DNA from: Bacteroides oleiciplenus YIT 12058
Lineage (GTDB): Bacteria > Bacteroidota > Bacteroidia > Bacteroidales > Bacteroidaceae
Direction: 5' to 3'
Length of the DNA: 64,000 bases
NCBI RefSeq assembly: GCF_000315485.1
Contig: NZ_JH992941.1
Coordinates: 1,560,091-1,624,090 of the forward strand
In this document: piece after piece, positions 18,376-27,287 of the stretch
Numbering within the stretch: position 1 is the first letter of the stretch
Layout of the letters: each line of letters begins with the position of its first letter
Program-made: the position numbers and the translations under genes
The notes under the pieces: generated by a model
Databases searched by the model: none
What the model saw: the letters and a program-made list of their open reading frames with translations, nothing else
What the model was told of the DNA's origin: nothing

Positions 18376-18990
18376 TTATTCCTGCTTCATCCCCCTCCCA
18401 TAAACTACTTGTTTGCCTGCCCCGTAGCGCATCAGTAGCCCACGGTCGATAAAACCGTTCAGTTCTTTCAGGGCGCATTTCTTGTCGCATCCCGTCAGCC
18501 GGCAATAGTCGGCACGGGTGAGGCAGGGGTATTTTTCCAAATGGCTATTAATTATTTCCAGGCATTTGTCCATATCGCGTTCTCCTCTGTGGGGACGGGT
18601 AAAAGATTCACCGCGTTGTGGCTCTATTTTCCAGTGCACTTCTTTCTTGAACTGGCTGCTCGGACGGTAATTGATATTTTTTAATTTGATGGACTGTGCA
18701 TGCACATCCTTTTTCTTCATGACAGGAGGTCCCTGCAAGGATACGGAGAAATAACCGATATCTCCCATCTCCACAATCCATCCGTCGGCAAGCAAATCTC
18801 TCAATTCATCCTGAAAAGACTGCATGGCGCCTGCAAGCAAGCTGCGGCTCAAGCCTGTGAATTTGTGAACACGGTCCAGAAATTCATCCTGACCGATAGT
18901 TCCCCTGATAACTACACGGGGGTGAAGTGGCTGTTGTTCGCCTGTTTGCTGTATGTCGGGCGTTTCATAAAGGTCATACTCTAAGCTCAT
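18376..18990 (-). CDS. HU-related DNA-binding protein with C-terminal winged helix
   Basis: Encodes 204 residues. The N-terminal ~125 residues (LHPRVVIRGTIGQDEFLDRVHKFTGLSRSLLAGAMQSFQDELRDLLADGWIVEMGDIGYFSVSL) are an HU/IHF-like domain of the HU-HIG class common in Bacteroidota. The C-terminal ~65 residues (KCLEIINSHLEKYPCLTRADYCRLTGCDKKCALKELNGFIDRGLLMRYG) look like a winged helix rather than the usual Ig-like tail. A minus-strand TATCTTTG box at 19170-19177 gives a ~175-nt leader that spans the 22-bp palindrome array, a natural place for autoregulation. Its targets are unknown. Confidence 0.8.
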   Translation of the reverse strand: MSLEYDLYETPDIQQTGEQQPLHPRVVIRGTIGQDEFLDRVHKFTGLSRSLLAGAMQSFQDELRDLLADGWIVEMGDIGYFSVSLQGPPVMKKKDVHAQSIKLKNINYRPSSQFKKEVHWKIEPQRGESFTRPHRGERDMDKCLEIINSHLEKYPCLTRADYCRLTGCDKKCALKELNGFIDRGLLMRYGAGKQVVYGRGMKQE

Positions 18991-19067
18991 AATCGTAATT
19001 GTTTTATATAGGCATTCTGATGTATCCCGCTGCCTGTTGGGATGTGACTCATTCGCTACTTTTGTTT

Positions 19068-19153
19068 CGTTCCACTACAGTGTACTTTGCGTTCCACTAT
19101 AGTGGTCCGCAAGGTGCACTATAGTTTCCCTTGCGGACCACTATAGTGGAACG
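19068..19153. repeat. four 22-bp-phased CACTATAGTG palindromes with 25-bp inverted arms
   Basis: A 10-bp palindrome (CACTATAGTG; copies 1 and 3 carry one change) is centred at 19077.5, 19099.5, 19121.5 and 19143.5, exactly 22 bp apart. In addition, 19090-19114 and 19129-19153 form a perfect 25-bp inverted repeat around a 14-nt loop. The array sits between the putative promoter and the start codon of the HU-like gene. It may be a multimeric operator or an RNA hairpin in the leader. Confidence 0.85.
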
Positions 19154-19169
19154 AACTCGCATTAGGCAA

Positions 19170-19177
19170 CAAAGATA
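19170..19177 (-). promoter_or_regulatory. -7 box for the HU-like gene
   Basis: Minus-strand TATCTTTG, with TTTC (near TTTG) 19 bp upstream at 19197-19200. The predicted transcript contains the palindrome array. Confidence 0.5.
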
Positions 19178-19260
19178 ATTAGATTAGGTAGAAAAAGAAA
19201 TAAAAGTAGGGGGATTATTGCATTTAAGTGTATCTTCACAATTACTTTATACTTTAAGAG

Positions 19261-19287
19261 TATCTGCCATGCTCAGCATGACAGATA
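19261..19287. terminator. hairpin downstream of the SusC/SusD pair
   Basis: A 13-bp inverted repeat with one mismatch (tatctgccatgct / agcatgacagata) has almost no loop. It lies between the SusD 3' end and the HU promoter, and may be a secondary terminator. Confidence 0.4.
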
Positions 19288-19331
19288 GTGTGAGTAATTT
19301 GCTTTTCATTGGCAGTTGTTTTTGTTTAGAA

Positions 19332-19383
19332 AGCCCTGTATCCGATTTATCGTTTTGGGTTCCGTAAATCGCAATACAGGGCT
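19332..19383 (-). terminator. long stem-loop terminator after SusD
   Basis: The arms agccctgtat-cgattta (19332-19349) and taaatcg-atacagggct (19365-19383) pair along about 17 bp. On the minus strand the stem is followed by ttt. It lies 55 nt past the SusD stop. Confidence 0.6.
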
Positions 19384-19437
19384 GGGAAGCCTTTTTAAAC
19401 TTTAAATATGATATGCCGGCTTTTGCTTGTTTTTATA

Positions 19438-21087
19438 TTAATAACCGAAATTCTGTTCCCAATTGGTATTAGTCTCCATTTCGCCAAGTGGAATAGGCAT
19501 TACGCGACGCCATAATTCAGTCTTGGCACCGGGATTGGCTGTATTTTTGAATCCCCAGTCATTCTCAAACTGTCCGAAGCGTATCAGGTCTTGACGTCTC
19601 CACATCTCGCAGATGAACTCACGACCGCGTTCGTCGAGAATATCTTGCAAGGTAGGCGTTCCTGTTACATGGGGGGCACCGGCACAATCACGTACTTCAT
19701 TCATCAACGAAGCTGCCGTATGGCCCATTGTAGGAGTGGCACCGCGAAGGATAGCTTCTGCCTTGGACAACAGGATGTCGGCATAACGGAAGATGGGTAT
19801 GTCGTTTCCACCGAAGCGATCGCGGTCAGTATAATCTTCGGCAATAGAAGGATATTTCCCTAAATGATACCCCTTCATGAGGTTGGCTGTTTCTGAATCT
19901 GCACCGACGTTCAGTTGATTGATAGGTGTTACTTGATTTACTATTAATTCAATTTCCTTGGTATAGGCTACTTGCTGGCCGTTGAACATGATGGGAGTAT
20001 TGGTGAACTCAAAGTTTACCGGACTGGTTGCATACTGGGGACCTCCGAGAATCATCAGGTTACGTTCGTCGCCTGGAAGGTTGAAGCGATCCACACATTC
20101 GGGTATTAGCAGATAAACTCCTGCTACGGACTTGGCGGGAATGAATCCCCACGGACCTATATTACAATTATTAGCTTTCTTGAATGTCATGAAACGGTCG
20201 AGTTGATGTCCGCCCACATATCTGGTCGGTACTTTTACCGGATCAAAATCCATCGCATAGATGAAGTCCTTGATGTGAACACCGTTATTGGGGAAGAACT
20301 TCTTGCGATAGCCCTTGCCGACCTCGAATATTCCGGATTCGATGATGTCATCGCATACGGCTACGAGTTCATTCAGTTTTTCATTGGGGGTATCATTGGT
20401 AACCTTAGTGACATCACCGCACGTGTACACACCCCAGTTCAGGTAGAGTTTGGCAAGCAGTGCCTTGGCCATCCATTTGTTGGGTCGACCGTAAGTGTCG
20501 GCATTGTTCTCTTCGGTAAGTTGAGGTATGATTTCAAGAAGTTCGCTTTCTATGAAGCGGGCTACATCGGCACGGGGAGCGCGTTCTATAACTTCACCTT
20601 CTTCGGGGGTGTGACTCATCAAAGGTACATCTCCATAGAGGTCTATCATCATGAAATGGTAAAACGCACGAATGGCACGTACCGGAGCCACAATGTCGTC
20701 TTTGCCCTCAGGACCTCCAATTTCCACAATCACGCTGTTGCAATAAGAGATGCCCGACTTTAAGTCACCCATTTGCCCTACTCCCGGGGTGTCGGGTTTC
20801 AGGTCATGAATGGAGGGGTTGGCTAAACGACCGTTGTCATAGTAACTACCGTTAAAAGATACTCCCATCAATTCGTCTCCCTGGAGCATAACGCCTTCCC
20901 AGTAGTTGCGGCCCAGTCCTGCTTCGTTACGGAGGTAGTAGTAGCAAGCTTCGAGTTTGGCACTTGTTGCAATGGGATTATCAGGATAAGTCGTGTACTG
21001 GGTTTTGATATCTGTATCAAGGTCAGTGCAGGCAGTGGCGCCGGCAAGTACACCCGAAAGTAATAAAAGCTTTATATATGGTTTCAT
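19438..21087 (-). CDS. SusD/RagB-family glycan-binding lipoprotein
   Basis: Encodes 549 residues with lipobox ATAC (Cys20), so it is expected on the outer face of the outer membrane. SusD-family features are the N-terminal TPR-like helices (AVRAIRAFYHFMMIDLYGDVPLM), KWMAKALLAKLYLNWGVYTCGD and the C-terminal RDRFGGNDIPIFRYADILLSKAEAILRG through ERGREFICEMWRRQDLIRFG. SusD proteins cap their SusC partner and deliver oligosaccharides. The gene begins 14 bp after the SusC stop and is cotranscribed with it. No glycosidase, HTCS or sigma/anti-sigma pair is adjacent, so the ligand cannot be inferred. Confidence 0.95.
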   Translation of the reverse strand: MKPYIKLLLLSGVLAGATACTDLDTDIKTQYTTYPDNPIATSAKLEACYYYLRNEAGLGRNYWEGVMLQGDELMGVSFNGSYYDNGRLANPSIHDLKPDTPGVGQMGDLKSGISYCNSVIVEIGGPEGKDDIVAPVRAIRAFYHFMMIDLYGDVPLMSHTPEEGEVIERAPRADVARFIESELLEIIPQLTEENNADTYGRPNKWMAKALLAKLYLNWGVYTCGDVTKVTNDTPNEKLNELVAVCDDIIESGIFEVGKGYRKKFFPNNGVHIKDFIYAMDFDPVKVPTRYVGGHQLDRFMTFKKANNCNIGPWGFIPAKSVAGVYLLIPECVDRFNLPGDERNLMILGGPQYATSPVNFEFTNTPIMFNGQQVAYTKEIELIVNQVTPINQLNVGADSETANLMKGYHLGKYPSIAEDYTDRDRFGGNDIPIFRYADILLSKAEAILRGATPTMGHTAASLMNEVRDCAGAPHVTGTPTLQDILDERGREFICEMWRRQDLIRFGQFENDWGFKNTANPGAKTELWRRVMPIPLGEMETNTNWEQNFGY

Positions 21088-21101
21088 AATTGACTTATTT
21101 A

Positions 21102-24098
21102 TTAAAAGTTAATAGTTGCACCTACCAGGAATTGGCGGGTACGTGGATAGTGATCGCTACGTGTATCGCATCCCGGAGTTTCACCTCCAAGGTTGATTTC
21201 CGGGTCACGTCCCTTATAACCAGTCAGAGTGAATACATTGTTGCAGGAAGCGTAGATACGCACATCGCGGAGCCAACCGTTGAAGTTACGGAAAGTATAT
21301 CCTACCGTAAGGGTTGACAGACGGAAGTAGCTACCATCCTCAAGATAGCGGTCGGACGGAAGTGAGGAGAATACATCGGTCGCTTTCTGTTCCGATACGA
21401 TGGATTTCATAACATTCTTGCCTTCAGTAATGTTAGCGATGTTGCTGAAGAAAGCGCGGGGCTCGTTGAATATCTTTTGTCCGAACACTCCGGTAAAGAA
21501 TGCGTTTAGGTCCCAATTCTTATACGTAAGGTTGTTATTCCATCCCATCGTCAGTTTGGGTTGTGCGTTGCCTACGATAGTGCGATCCTTTTCAGCGGGA
21601 GTGCTAGTGGTTTCACCTGTACGTTCGCCGGTCTTTTCATCACGTACATAGAATTGCGATGCTCCGCCTTCATTATAACCTGCCCATTCCCACATGTAGA
21701 AGGTACCAATCGGTTCACCTTCTATAATGCGCTGGATGGTGGCGGTAGAGGCACCGGGCAACTCAGGATTGTAACGATTCAGTACACCTGCGTTATACTC
21801 TTGGTTGGAGAGGCTTACAATCTTATTACGGTTGTGAGAGAGATTGAGTGATGTGTCCCAACTGAAGTTGCGTCCCCGGATGGGAGTTGCGTTCAAAGTC
21901 AGTTCTATACCGCGGTTGTTCATTTCACCTACGTTGGCTATTATCCAGCCTACAGGATAATAACTTGTAGAAACGGGATATGACCAGATCATGTCCTTGG
22001 TTGTCTTGTTGTAGTACTCGATAGTACCGTTGATGCGACCTCCGAGGAATGAGAAGTCGATACCGAGGTTCAACATAGTGGTCGTTTCCCATTTGAGATC
22101 GTTGTTAACGTTACGTGCCGCGTTCAAACTCTTGTAACTGCTTTCCTTGCCTGTTTCCGGGTCGGTATAGATGAAACGGCTACCGCCTTGATAGTAGAAA
22201 CGTGAGGTATAAATGTCAAATCCCATAGCATTACCGCTCTGTCCCCATCCAGCACGCAGCTTTAAGTCGTCGAAAATGCCGAGGTCTTTAATGAAATCTT
22301 CCTCAGAAAGACGCCATGCCACTGCACCCGACGGGAAAGTAGCCCATCTGTGGTTGCTACCGAATGTAGACGAACCATCACGACGTACGGCTGCCTGAAG
22401 GATATACTTACTTTTGTATGAGTAGTTTGCACGGCCGTAAAATGAAATCATGCGGATGGTTGAGAGTGTATTGGCCCATACGGGATCTTCATCCCATGAG
22501 TTGGCCATACCGATGTTGTTCCACCAAAGAGAGTCGTCGTAGAAGTTGTAGCCTCTTGCACCGAAACCTTCGCCGTTGTTTTGCTCTTCCCATGAGTAAC
22601 CAACCATCAGACCGAGTTTATGGGCATCATTGAAAGTCTTATCATAATTTCCATAGATTTCCATCAGTTTCTTGATATCCTCGGTGGTATTGCGGCTGGT
22701 CTCTCCTCCGCGATTGTTAGTCTGCGATTCGTGAGAATAGTAATCTTTGTAGCTGTAATTTTGATTCTCATAAGAGAAATTAGCACTTAGGATAAGGTCA
22801 TCAATAATTTTTAAGCTAGCCTTACCTGTGGCTTGTATACGCTTGTAAGTTGCCCGACTTTCGTCTTCATAAATTAGTGCCAACGGGTTGTAGTTTTGAG
22901 AGATTCCCATATCCTTGTACCAAGTTCCGTCTTCATTTCGGGTGGGTACAAGGGGTGAGTAATAGTACATTGCGTTGTAAACCGATGCACCCTGACCGCC
23001 ACGAGGTACACCCCATTCGTTGCGGACGTTACCGTTGAGTCCTACGGCAAGGGTTAGGCGGTCTTTGAGGGTTTTGGTTTCAACATAGGTGCGGGCAGTG
23101 AAAAGGTTGTTTCCTACACCTTTGATGATTCCGTCGCGTTCAATGTAGTTGACACTGGCATTGTAGGTGGTACTTTTGTTACCACCAGTAATTGAGAGAT
23201 TGTGGTTATGGGCGAAACCGGTACGTTGTACTTCTTCTGCCCAGTTGGTGTTGGCACCTTTATCATTAGCAATGGTCAGATTGTTCTCTTTGGCATAAGC
23301 GCGCAGCTCGTTAGCGCTCATCATTTCGTGGTCATTGTGAATCTTTTCCCAAGATACATAACCGCTATAGGTTACACGTGCAGGGCCATCTTGCCCACGT
23401 TTGGTAGTAACCATGATGACGCCGTTTGCTGCCTTTGAACCATAAATGGCGGTAGCTGACGCATCGCGGAGCACATCGATAGATTCGATGTCACTGGGTG
23501 CGATGAGATTGAGATTTACACCGGGAATACCGTCAACTACGTAAAGGGGAGATGCTGAACCGTTAAGGGTGGAAGCACCACGTAGTGTAAGTGAATTGAC
23601 ACCCCCGTTAGGGTCGGAGTTCTGGACAATAACCAGGCCGGGAACTTTACCCTGAAGTAATTGACCGGGATCGGTGTAGGCACCCACGTTGAGGTCTTTG
23701 GATTTCACCGTGGAGATTGAACTGGTGACATCCTTACGGGAAATGCTACCGTAGCCGATTACCACTACTTCGTCCAACAATTCAGTATCTTCACTCATTG
23801 TTATATCGATGACGTTTTGGGTTACTTTTACGTCCTGTCTGCTATAACCTATAAAAGAGAAGATAAGTGTTTTCCCTTTTTCTATACTTAGGGTGTATTT
23901 ACCGTCGATATCGGTAATGCAACCGTTGGTGGTACCGGCCTCCAATACATTGACACCGATTAGCGGTTCGCCTGCCTTGTCTGTTACAGTACCAGTCACC
24001 TTGTTCTGGGCGAATGCTAAGGTACTACTTAGCAAGAACACTACAAAGAGTACGCTTTGTGCAAATGTTCTCTTTCTTTTTAATTGTACATTCAGCAT
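21102..24098 (-). CDS. SusC/RagA-family TonB-dependent outer-membrane transporter
   Basis: Encodes 998 residues. A signal peptide (ending AFAQN) is followed by a CarboxypepD-regulatory-like domain (VTGTVTDKAGEPLIGVNVLEAG). The SusC linker/TonB-box region has DEVVVIGYGSISRKDVT. The plug then runs with LQGKVPGLVIVQNSDPNGG and SPLYVVDGIPG, and the 22-strand barrel ends in an aromatic residue (GATINF), as barrel proteins do. With the downstream SusD it forms an energised importer for oligosaccharides. There is no STN domain, so control by an anti-sigma factor is unlikely. A possible operator overlaps its promoter. Confidence 0.96.
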   Translation of the reverse strand: MLNVQLKRKRTFAQSVLFVVFLLSSTLAFAQNKVTGTVTDKAGEPLIGVNVLEAGTTNGCITDIDGKYTLSIEKGKTLIFSFIGYSRQDVKVTQNVIDITMSEDTELLDEVVVIGYGSISRKDVTSSISTVKSKDLNVGAYTDPGQLLQGKVPGLVIVQNSDPNGGVNSLTLRGASTLNGSASPLYVVDGIPGVNLNLIAPSDIESIDVLRDASATAIYGSKAANGVIMVTTKRGQDGPARVTYSGYVSWEKIHNDHEMMSANELRAYAKENNLTIANDKGANTNWAEEVQRTGFAHNHNLSITGGNKSTTYNASVNYIERDGIIKGVGNNLFTARTYVETKTLKDRLTLAVGLNGNVRNEWGVPRGGQGASVYNAMYYYSPLVPTRNEDGTWYKDMGISQNYNPLALIYEDESRATYKRIQATGKASLKIIDDLILSANFSYENQNYSYKDYYSHESQTNNRGGETSRNTTEDIKKLMEIYGNYDKTFNDAHKLGLMVGYSWEEQNNGEGFGARGYNFYDDSLWWNNIGMANSWDEDPVWANTLSTIRMISFYGRANYSYKSKYILQAAVRRDGSSTFGSNHRWATFPSGAVAWRLSEEDFIKDLGIFDDLKLRAGWGQSGNAMGFDIYTSRFYYQGGSRFIYTDPETGKESSYKSLNAARNVNNDLKWETTTMLNLGIDFSFLGGRINGTIEYYNKTTKDMIWSYPVSTSYYPVGWIIANVGEMNNRGIELTLNATPIRGRNFSWDTSLNLSHNRNKIVSLSNQEYNAGVLNRYNPELPGASTATIQRIIEGEPIGTFYMWEWAGYNEGGASQFYVRDEKTGERTGETTSTPAEKDRTIVGNAQPKLTMGWNNNLTYKNWDLNAFFTGVFGQKIFNEPRAFFSNIANITEGKNVMKSIVSEQKATDVFSSLPSDRYLEDGSYFRLSTLTVGYTFRNFNGWLRDVRIYASCNNVFTLTGYKGRDPEINLGGETPGCDTRSDHYPRTRQFLVGATINF

Positions 24099-24161
24099 AA
24101 AATAAAGTTTTAGTTATAAAATAATCCTCTTTTTCTATATTTATAAATATTATTCTGGTGA

Positions 24162-24180
24162 CAAAAGTAGGCTTAGCCTA
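24162..24180 (-). promoter_or_regulatory. SusC promoter -7 box overlapping a perfect 13-bp palindrome
   Basis: Minus-strand TACTTTTG (24162-24169) sits about 64-71 bp before the SusC start. Partly overlapping it is TAGGCT-T-AGCCTA (24168-24180), a perfect palindrome in the spacer. A repressor bound there would block RNA polymerase. Confidence 0.55.
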
Positions 24181-24490
24181 TTTCAAATATATTTCATTAA
24201 TATTGCAAATGTCTGTAATGTTTTGATGTATAAATAATTAGTGGAGTGAAGGGCGAAAGAGTATTTGCTTTATATTACTATCTTTAGGTAGATGTAATGT
24301 AAAGAATATGGGTGAAAATTTAATGCTGTCCTCAATTGTAGATGCCAGCTCAGGGAAAAAACGGAAAAATGTCTTTGCCTCCATAGTATTTTAGATTTTG
24401 ATTACTGCAAATCTAAGCGAATAAGGCAGAAGACAGGGAGAAAATGATGCAAAATAGGGGGAAAATAGTGAACTGTACCTTTTTCTTTAG
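24181..24490. other. non-coding gap upstream of SusC
   Basis: About 310 bp of AT-rich sequence between the SusC promoter and the YifB 3' end. No ORF, repeat or clear RNA was seen. It could hold regulator sites for the SusC/D operon. Confidence 0.5.
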
Positions 24491-26029
24491 TTATCCCGCC
24501 CAGTCTTCCCTGTCCAAGTTCCTGTAGCCGATGGCTTCTGCCAGATGTGAGGACTGTATGAGTTCACTGTTTTCGAGATCGGCGATGGTGCGTGCTACTT
24601 TCAGTATACGATCGTAGGCACGGGCGGAAAGATTGAGCCGGTTCATTGCAGTCTTTAATAGTGTGAGCCCCTTTTCATCCGGACGGGCATAGAGAGAAAG
24701 TAGCTTACTGCTCATTTGTGCATTGCAGTAAATCCCGGGGATGTCTGCATATCTGTTTTCCTGAATTCGGCGAGCGTGTATCACACGTTCGCGTATGACG
24801 GCACTTGCTTCTCCCGGTCGTGCATCGGACATCTTCTCGAAAGGAACAGGTACTACTTCTATTTGCAGGTCAATGCGGTCGAGCAAGGGGCCTGATATAC
24901 GATTCAGGTATTTTTGTACCTGTCCCGGACTGCATACACAAGCCTTAGTGGGATGGTTATAGTATCCGCAAGGGCAGGGGTTCATAGATGCCACCAGCAT
25001 GAAACTGGCCGGATACTCCACATTGCTTTTCACACGAGAGATCGTAATCTTGCGGTCTTCTAGCGGTTGACGGAGAACTTCCAGTACGCTGCGATTGAAT
25101 TCAGGCAGTTCATCCAGAAACAAAATTCCATTGTGGGCAAGGCTGATTTCTCCCGGTTGTGGATAACTGCCTCCGCCGGTCATGGCGACTGTTGAGATGG
25201 TATGGTGCGGGTCGCGGAACGGACGCTTCGAGATGAGTCCTGCATTCTCTTGTAGTCTGCCCGCAACGGAATGTATCTTGGTTGTTTCAAGGCTTTCTCC
25301 CAGGGATAAGGGTGGCAGGATGGAAGGGAATCGCTTGGCAAGCATGGACTTTCCACTGCCGGGTGCACCGATGAGAAGAATATTATGTCCGCCAGCCGAG
25401 GCAACTTCGAGTGCACGTTTCACATTCTCCTGTCCTTTCACATCAGCGAAGTCCAGGTCAAAGTTACTCTGTTGTGCATAAAACTCTTCACGGGTGTCGA
25501 CTATGGTAGGAGTAAGTTCTTGTTCGCCGTTGAAGAACTCGATCACTTCCTTGATATTCTCAACTCCATATACCTTGATTTTATTGACTACTGCCGCTTC
25601 ACGAGCATTCTGACGGGGAACAATAACCCCTTCAAATCCTAATTCCCAGGCCTTGATGGCTATGGGCAAGGCGCCTTTTATGGGTTGCAAACTACCGTCC
25701 AGACTTAGTTCACCCATCATCAGGTAGCGGTTCAATTTATCAGACTGGATTACTTCTCCGGCAGCAAGCATACCTATGGCAAGCGGGAGGTCGTATGCAG
25801 ACCCTTCTTTCCGAATATCCGCAGGCGCCATATTGATAACGATGTTACTGGTTGGTATCCGGTAACCATTGACCTGCAATGCAGAAATAATACGTTGATG
25901 GCTTTCCTTGACGGCAGAATCAGGCAGCCCGACAAGATAGAACATGCAACCTCGTGAACTGTTTACTTCAATTGTAATGAGGGTTGCATCAATGCCTTGC
26001 ACAGCCGCTCCAAAAACTTTGATTAGCAT
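24491..26029 (-). CDS. YifB/ComM-family AAA+ ATPase (Mg-chelatase-like)
   Basis: Encodes 512 residues. The N-terminal ChlI-type domain ([28 protein letters not shown]) is followed by an AAA+ core with Walker [21 protein letters not shown], Walker [14 protein letters not shown], and the C-terminal [11 protein letters not shown] and [20 protein letters not shown] segments. Relatives include ComM, a hexameric helicase that promotes branch migration during natural transformation. The protein is near-universal and single-copy in bacteria. It is followed on the minus strand by SusC with no operon link and lies 61 bp downstream of the TlpA-like gene. Confidence 0.95.
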   Translation of the reverse strand: MLIKVFGAAVQGIDATLITIEVNSSRGCMFYLVGLPDSAVKESHQRIISALQVNGYRIPTSNIVINMAPADIRKEGSAYDLPLAIGMLAAGEVIQSDKLNRYLMMGELSLDGSLQPIKGALPIAIKAWELGFEGVIVPRQNAREAAVVNKIKVYGVENIKEVIEFFNGEQELTPTIVDTREEFYAQQSNFDLDFADVKGQENVKRALEVASAGGHNILLIGAPGSGKSMLAKRFPSILPPLSLGESLETTKIHSVAGRLQENAGLISKRPFRDPHHTISTVAMTGGGSYPQPGEISLAHNGILFLDELPEFNRSVLEVLRQPLEDRKITISRVKSNVEYPASFMLVASMNPCPCGYYNHPTKACVCSPGQVQKYLNRISGPLLDRIDLQIEVVPVPFEKMSDARPGEASAVIRERVIHARRIQENRYADIPGIYCNAQMSSKLLSLYARPDEKGLTLLKTAMNRLNLSARAYDRILKVARTIADLENSELIQSSHLAEAIGYRNLDREDWAG

Positions 26030-26090
26030 AGTAGTAGTGTATGAATTAAAAACTGAACGGGAAGTGAGGGGCTGATAAGAGGCTCTGCGC

Positions 26091-27155
26091 TTAGCGTCGT
26101 GTTGAATTTCTGGTGGTCTTTTTCTCCTTTTCTTTTTCTTCCTTTATTTCTTTCAGCTTCTTCTCGATTGCCTTTTCATCCAGATCTTTAGCTTCTATCT
26201 TTCCGTTAGGACTGATAAGTATATTGGTAGGAAGCTTTTGTATGGCGAATAGTTTGACGACTTCTCCATTCCAACCGGAGAAGTCGCAGACTTGTTCCCA
26301 TTTCAAAGTATCCTTTTTGATGGTTTCTTTCCACGTCTTTTCATCCAGATCGAGAGATACACCCATTAACTTGAAGTCCTTGTTTTTCTGTTCTTTCTTA
26401 TAGATACGACGGAACATGGCATTTGCTTCCCGGCTAATGGTGTCCCATGAAGCCCAGAATTGCATTAACAAATATTGGTCGTTCTTACTGGAGCGGGTTA
26501 CCTCTTTACCCTCCGCATTGCGCAGGCGGAAGTATGGTGCTGCTTTTCCAACAGCCACTTTCTCATCTTCATCAATGCGGTTCAATAACGCTTGCATATA
26601 CGGGCGGTCTTTCAGCTCTCCGGTCATGCGGTCTGCCAGCATTTTGATGCGCTCTATGTCCGGTTGCAAAGCCTGCACGAAGTATTTATCCAATAAATAG
26701 ATGCTGACTAATGAAGCGGGATGGTCTTTGATGAAGTTTTCGGCTTTTTCTTCCAAAGCTTTCACCGATGGTGTACCCAGTCCTTTTAGTTCCTGGTTGA
26801 AAGCGGTCAGTTCCACATTGGGAGTATTACCGTTTATTTGTAGGGAAGATAGCTCGGCGTTGGAACCTTTTATCTGTATCTTATTTCCTTTATCCAGGAA
26901 AAGCGGATATTCCGTACCGTCGTTGAATAACAAGATCGTCGTTACCAGTGTATCGGCAGAGAGTGTAGCGGAGAATTTATCTTCTTCGACCACCAGCGTA
27001 TCCATGCGGTCGTACATTCTGTCTGCCCCATATAAATATAGGGTGTCACTTCCCAATCCCTTGATTTCTCCGCTGAGGGTGATTGCATCGGTTTTCTTTC
27101 CGCCACAGGCTGACAGGCCGATTAATAAAAGATATAATAGACAGAGTTTCTTCAT
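26091..27155 (-). CDS. TlpA-like thioredoxin-fold lipoprotein with DUF4369, lacking CXXC
   Basis: Encodes 354 residues from ATG 27155; the longer frame start at 27266 lies in the upstream terminator region and lacks a signal. The lipobox is LSAC (Cys17). The N-terminal domain (about 22-120) resembles DUF4369 ([19 protein letters not shown]). The C-terminal thioredoxin-fold domain (about 220-345) has [22 protein letters not shown] where redox members have WCxxC, so both cysteines are missing. It ends in a highly charged tail ([20 protein letters not shown]). It is therefore unlikely to be a disulfide reductase and may be a binding or structural relative. A TACTTTCG box lies just upstream. Confidence 0.85.
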   Translation of the reverse strand: MKKLCLLYLLLIGLSACGGKKTDAITLSGEIKGLGSDTLYLYGADRMYDRMDTLVVEEDKFSATLSADTLVTTILLFNDGTEYPLFLDKGNKIQIKGSNAELSSLQINGNTPNVELTAFNQELKGLGTPSVKALEEKAENFIKDHPASLVSIYLLDKYFVQALQPDIERIKMLADRMTGELKDRPYMQALLNRIDEDEKVAVGKAAPYFRLRNAEGKEVTRSSKNDQYLLMQFWASWDTISREANAMFRRIYKKEQKNKDFKLMGVSLDLDEKTWKETIKKDTLKWEQVCDFSGWNGEVVKLFAIQKLPTNILISPNGKIEAKDLDEKAIEKKLKEIKEEKEKEKKTTRNSTRR

Positions 27156-27192
27156 TTCTAAATACTTTTTCGCGAAAGTACGGCTTTTGCGG

Positions 27193-27235
27193 ATAATAAA
27201 AAAGAAATGCCCGACATTTCTCAATGGCGGGCATT
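27193..27235 (-). terminator. intrinsic terminator of the TPR lipoprotein gene
   Basis: The arms aatgcccg/cgggcatt (27206-27213, 27228-27235) are followed on the minus strand by a T-rich run. It lies about 50 nt past the stop at 27288. Confidence 0.75.
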
Positions 27236-27287
27236 CTATAAAAAAACATTCGTTGTATGAAAACACTAATTAAATTAGTGCAAATTT

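Noticed and set aside
19068..19153. Possible CRISPR or IS end
   Set aside because: Palindromes are phased at 22 bp without unique spacers; no transposase or target duplication was seen.
27156..27266. 37-codon N-terminal extension of the TlpA-like protein
   Set aside because: It would run through the neighbouring terminator and bury the lipoprotein signal.
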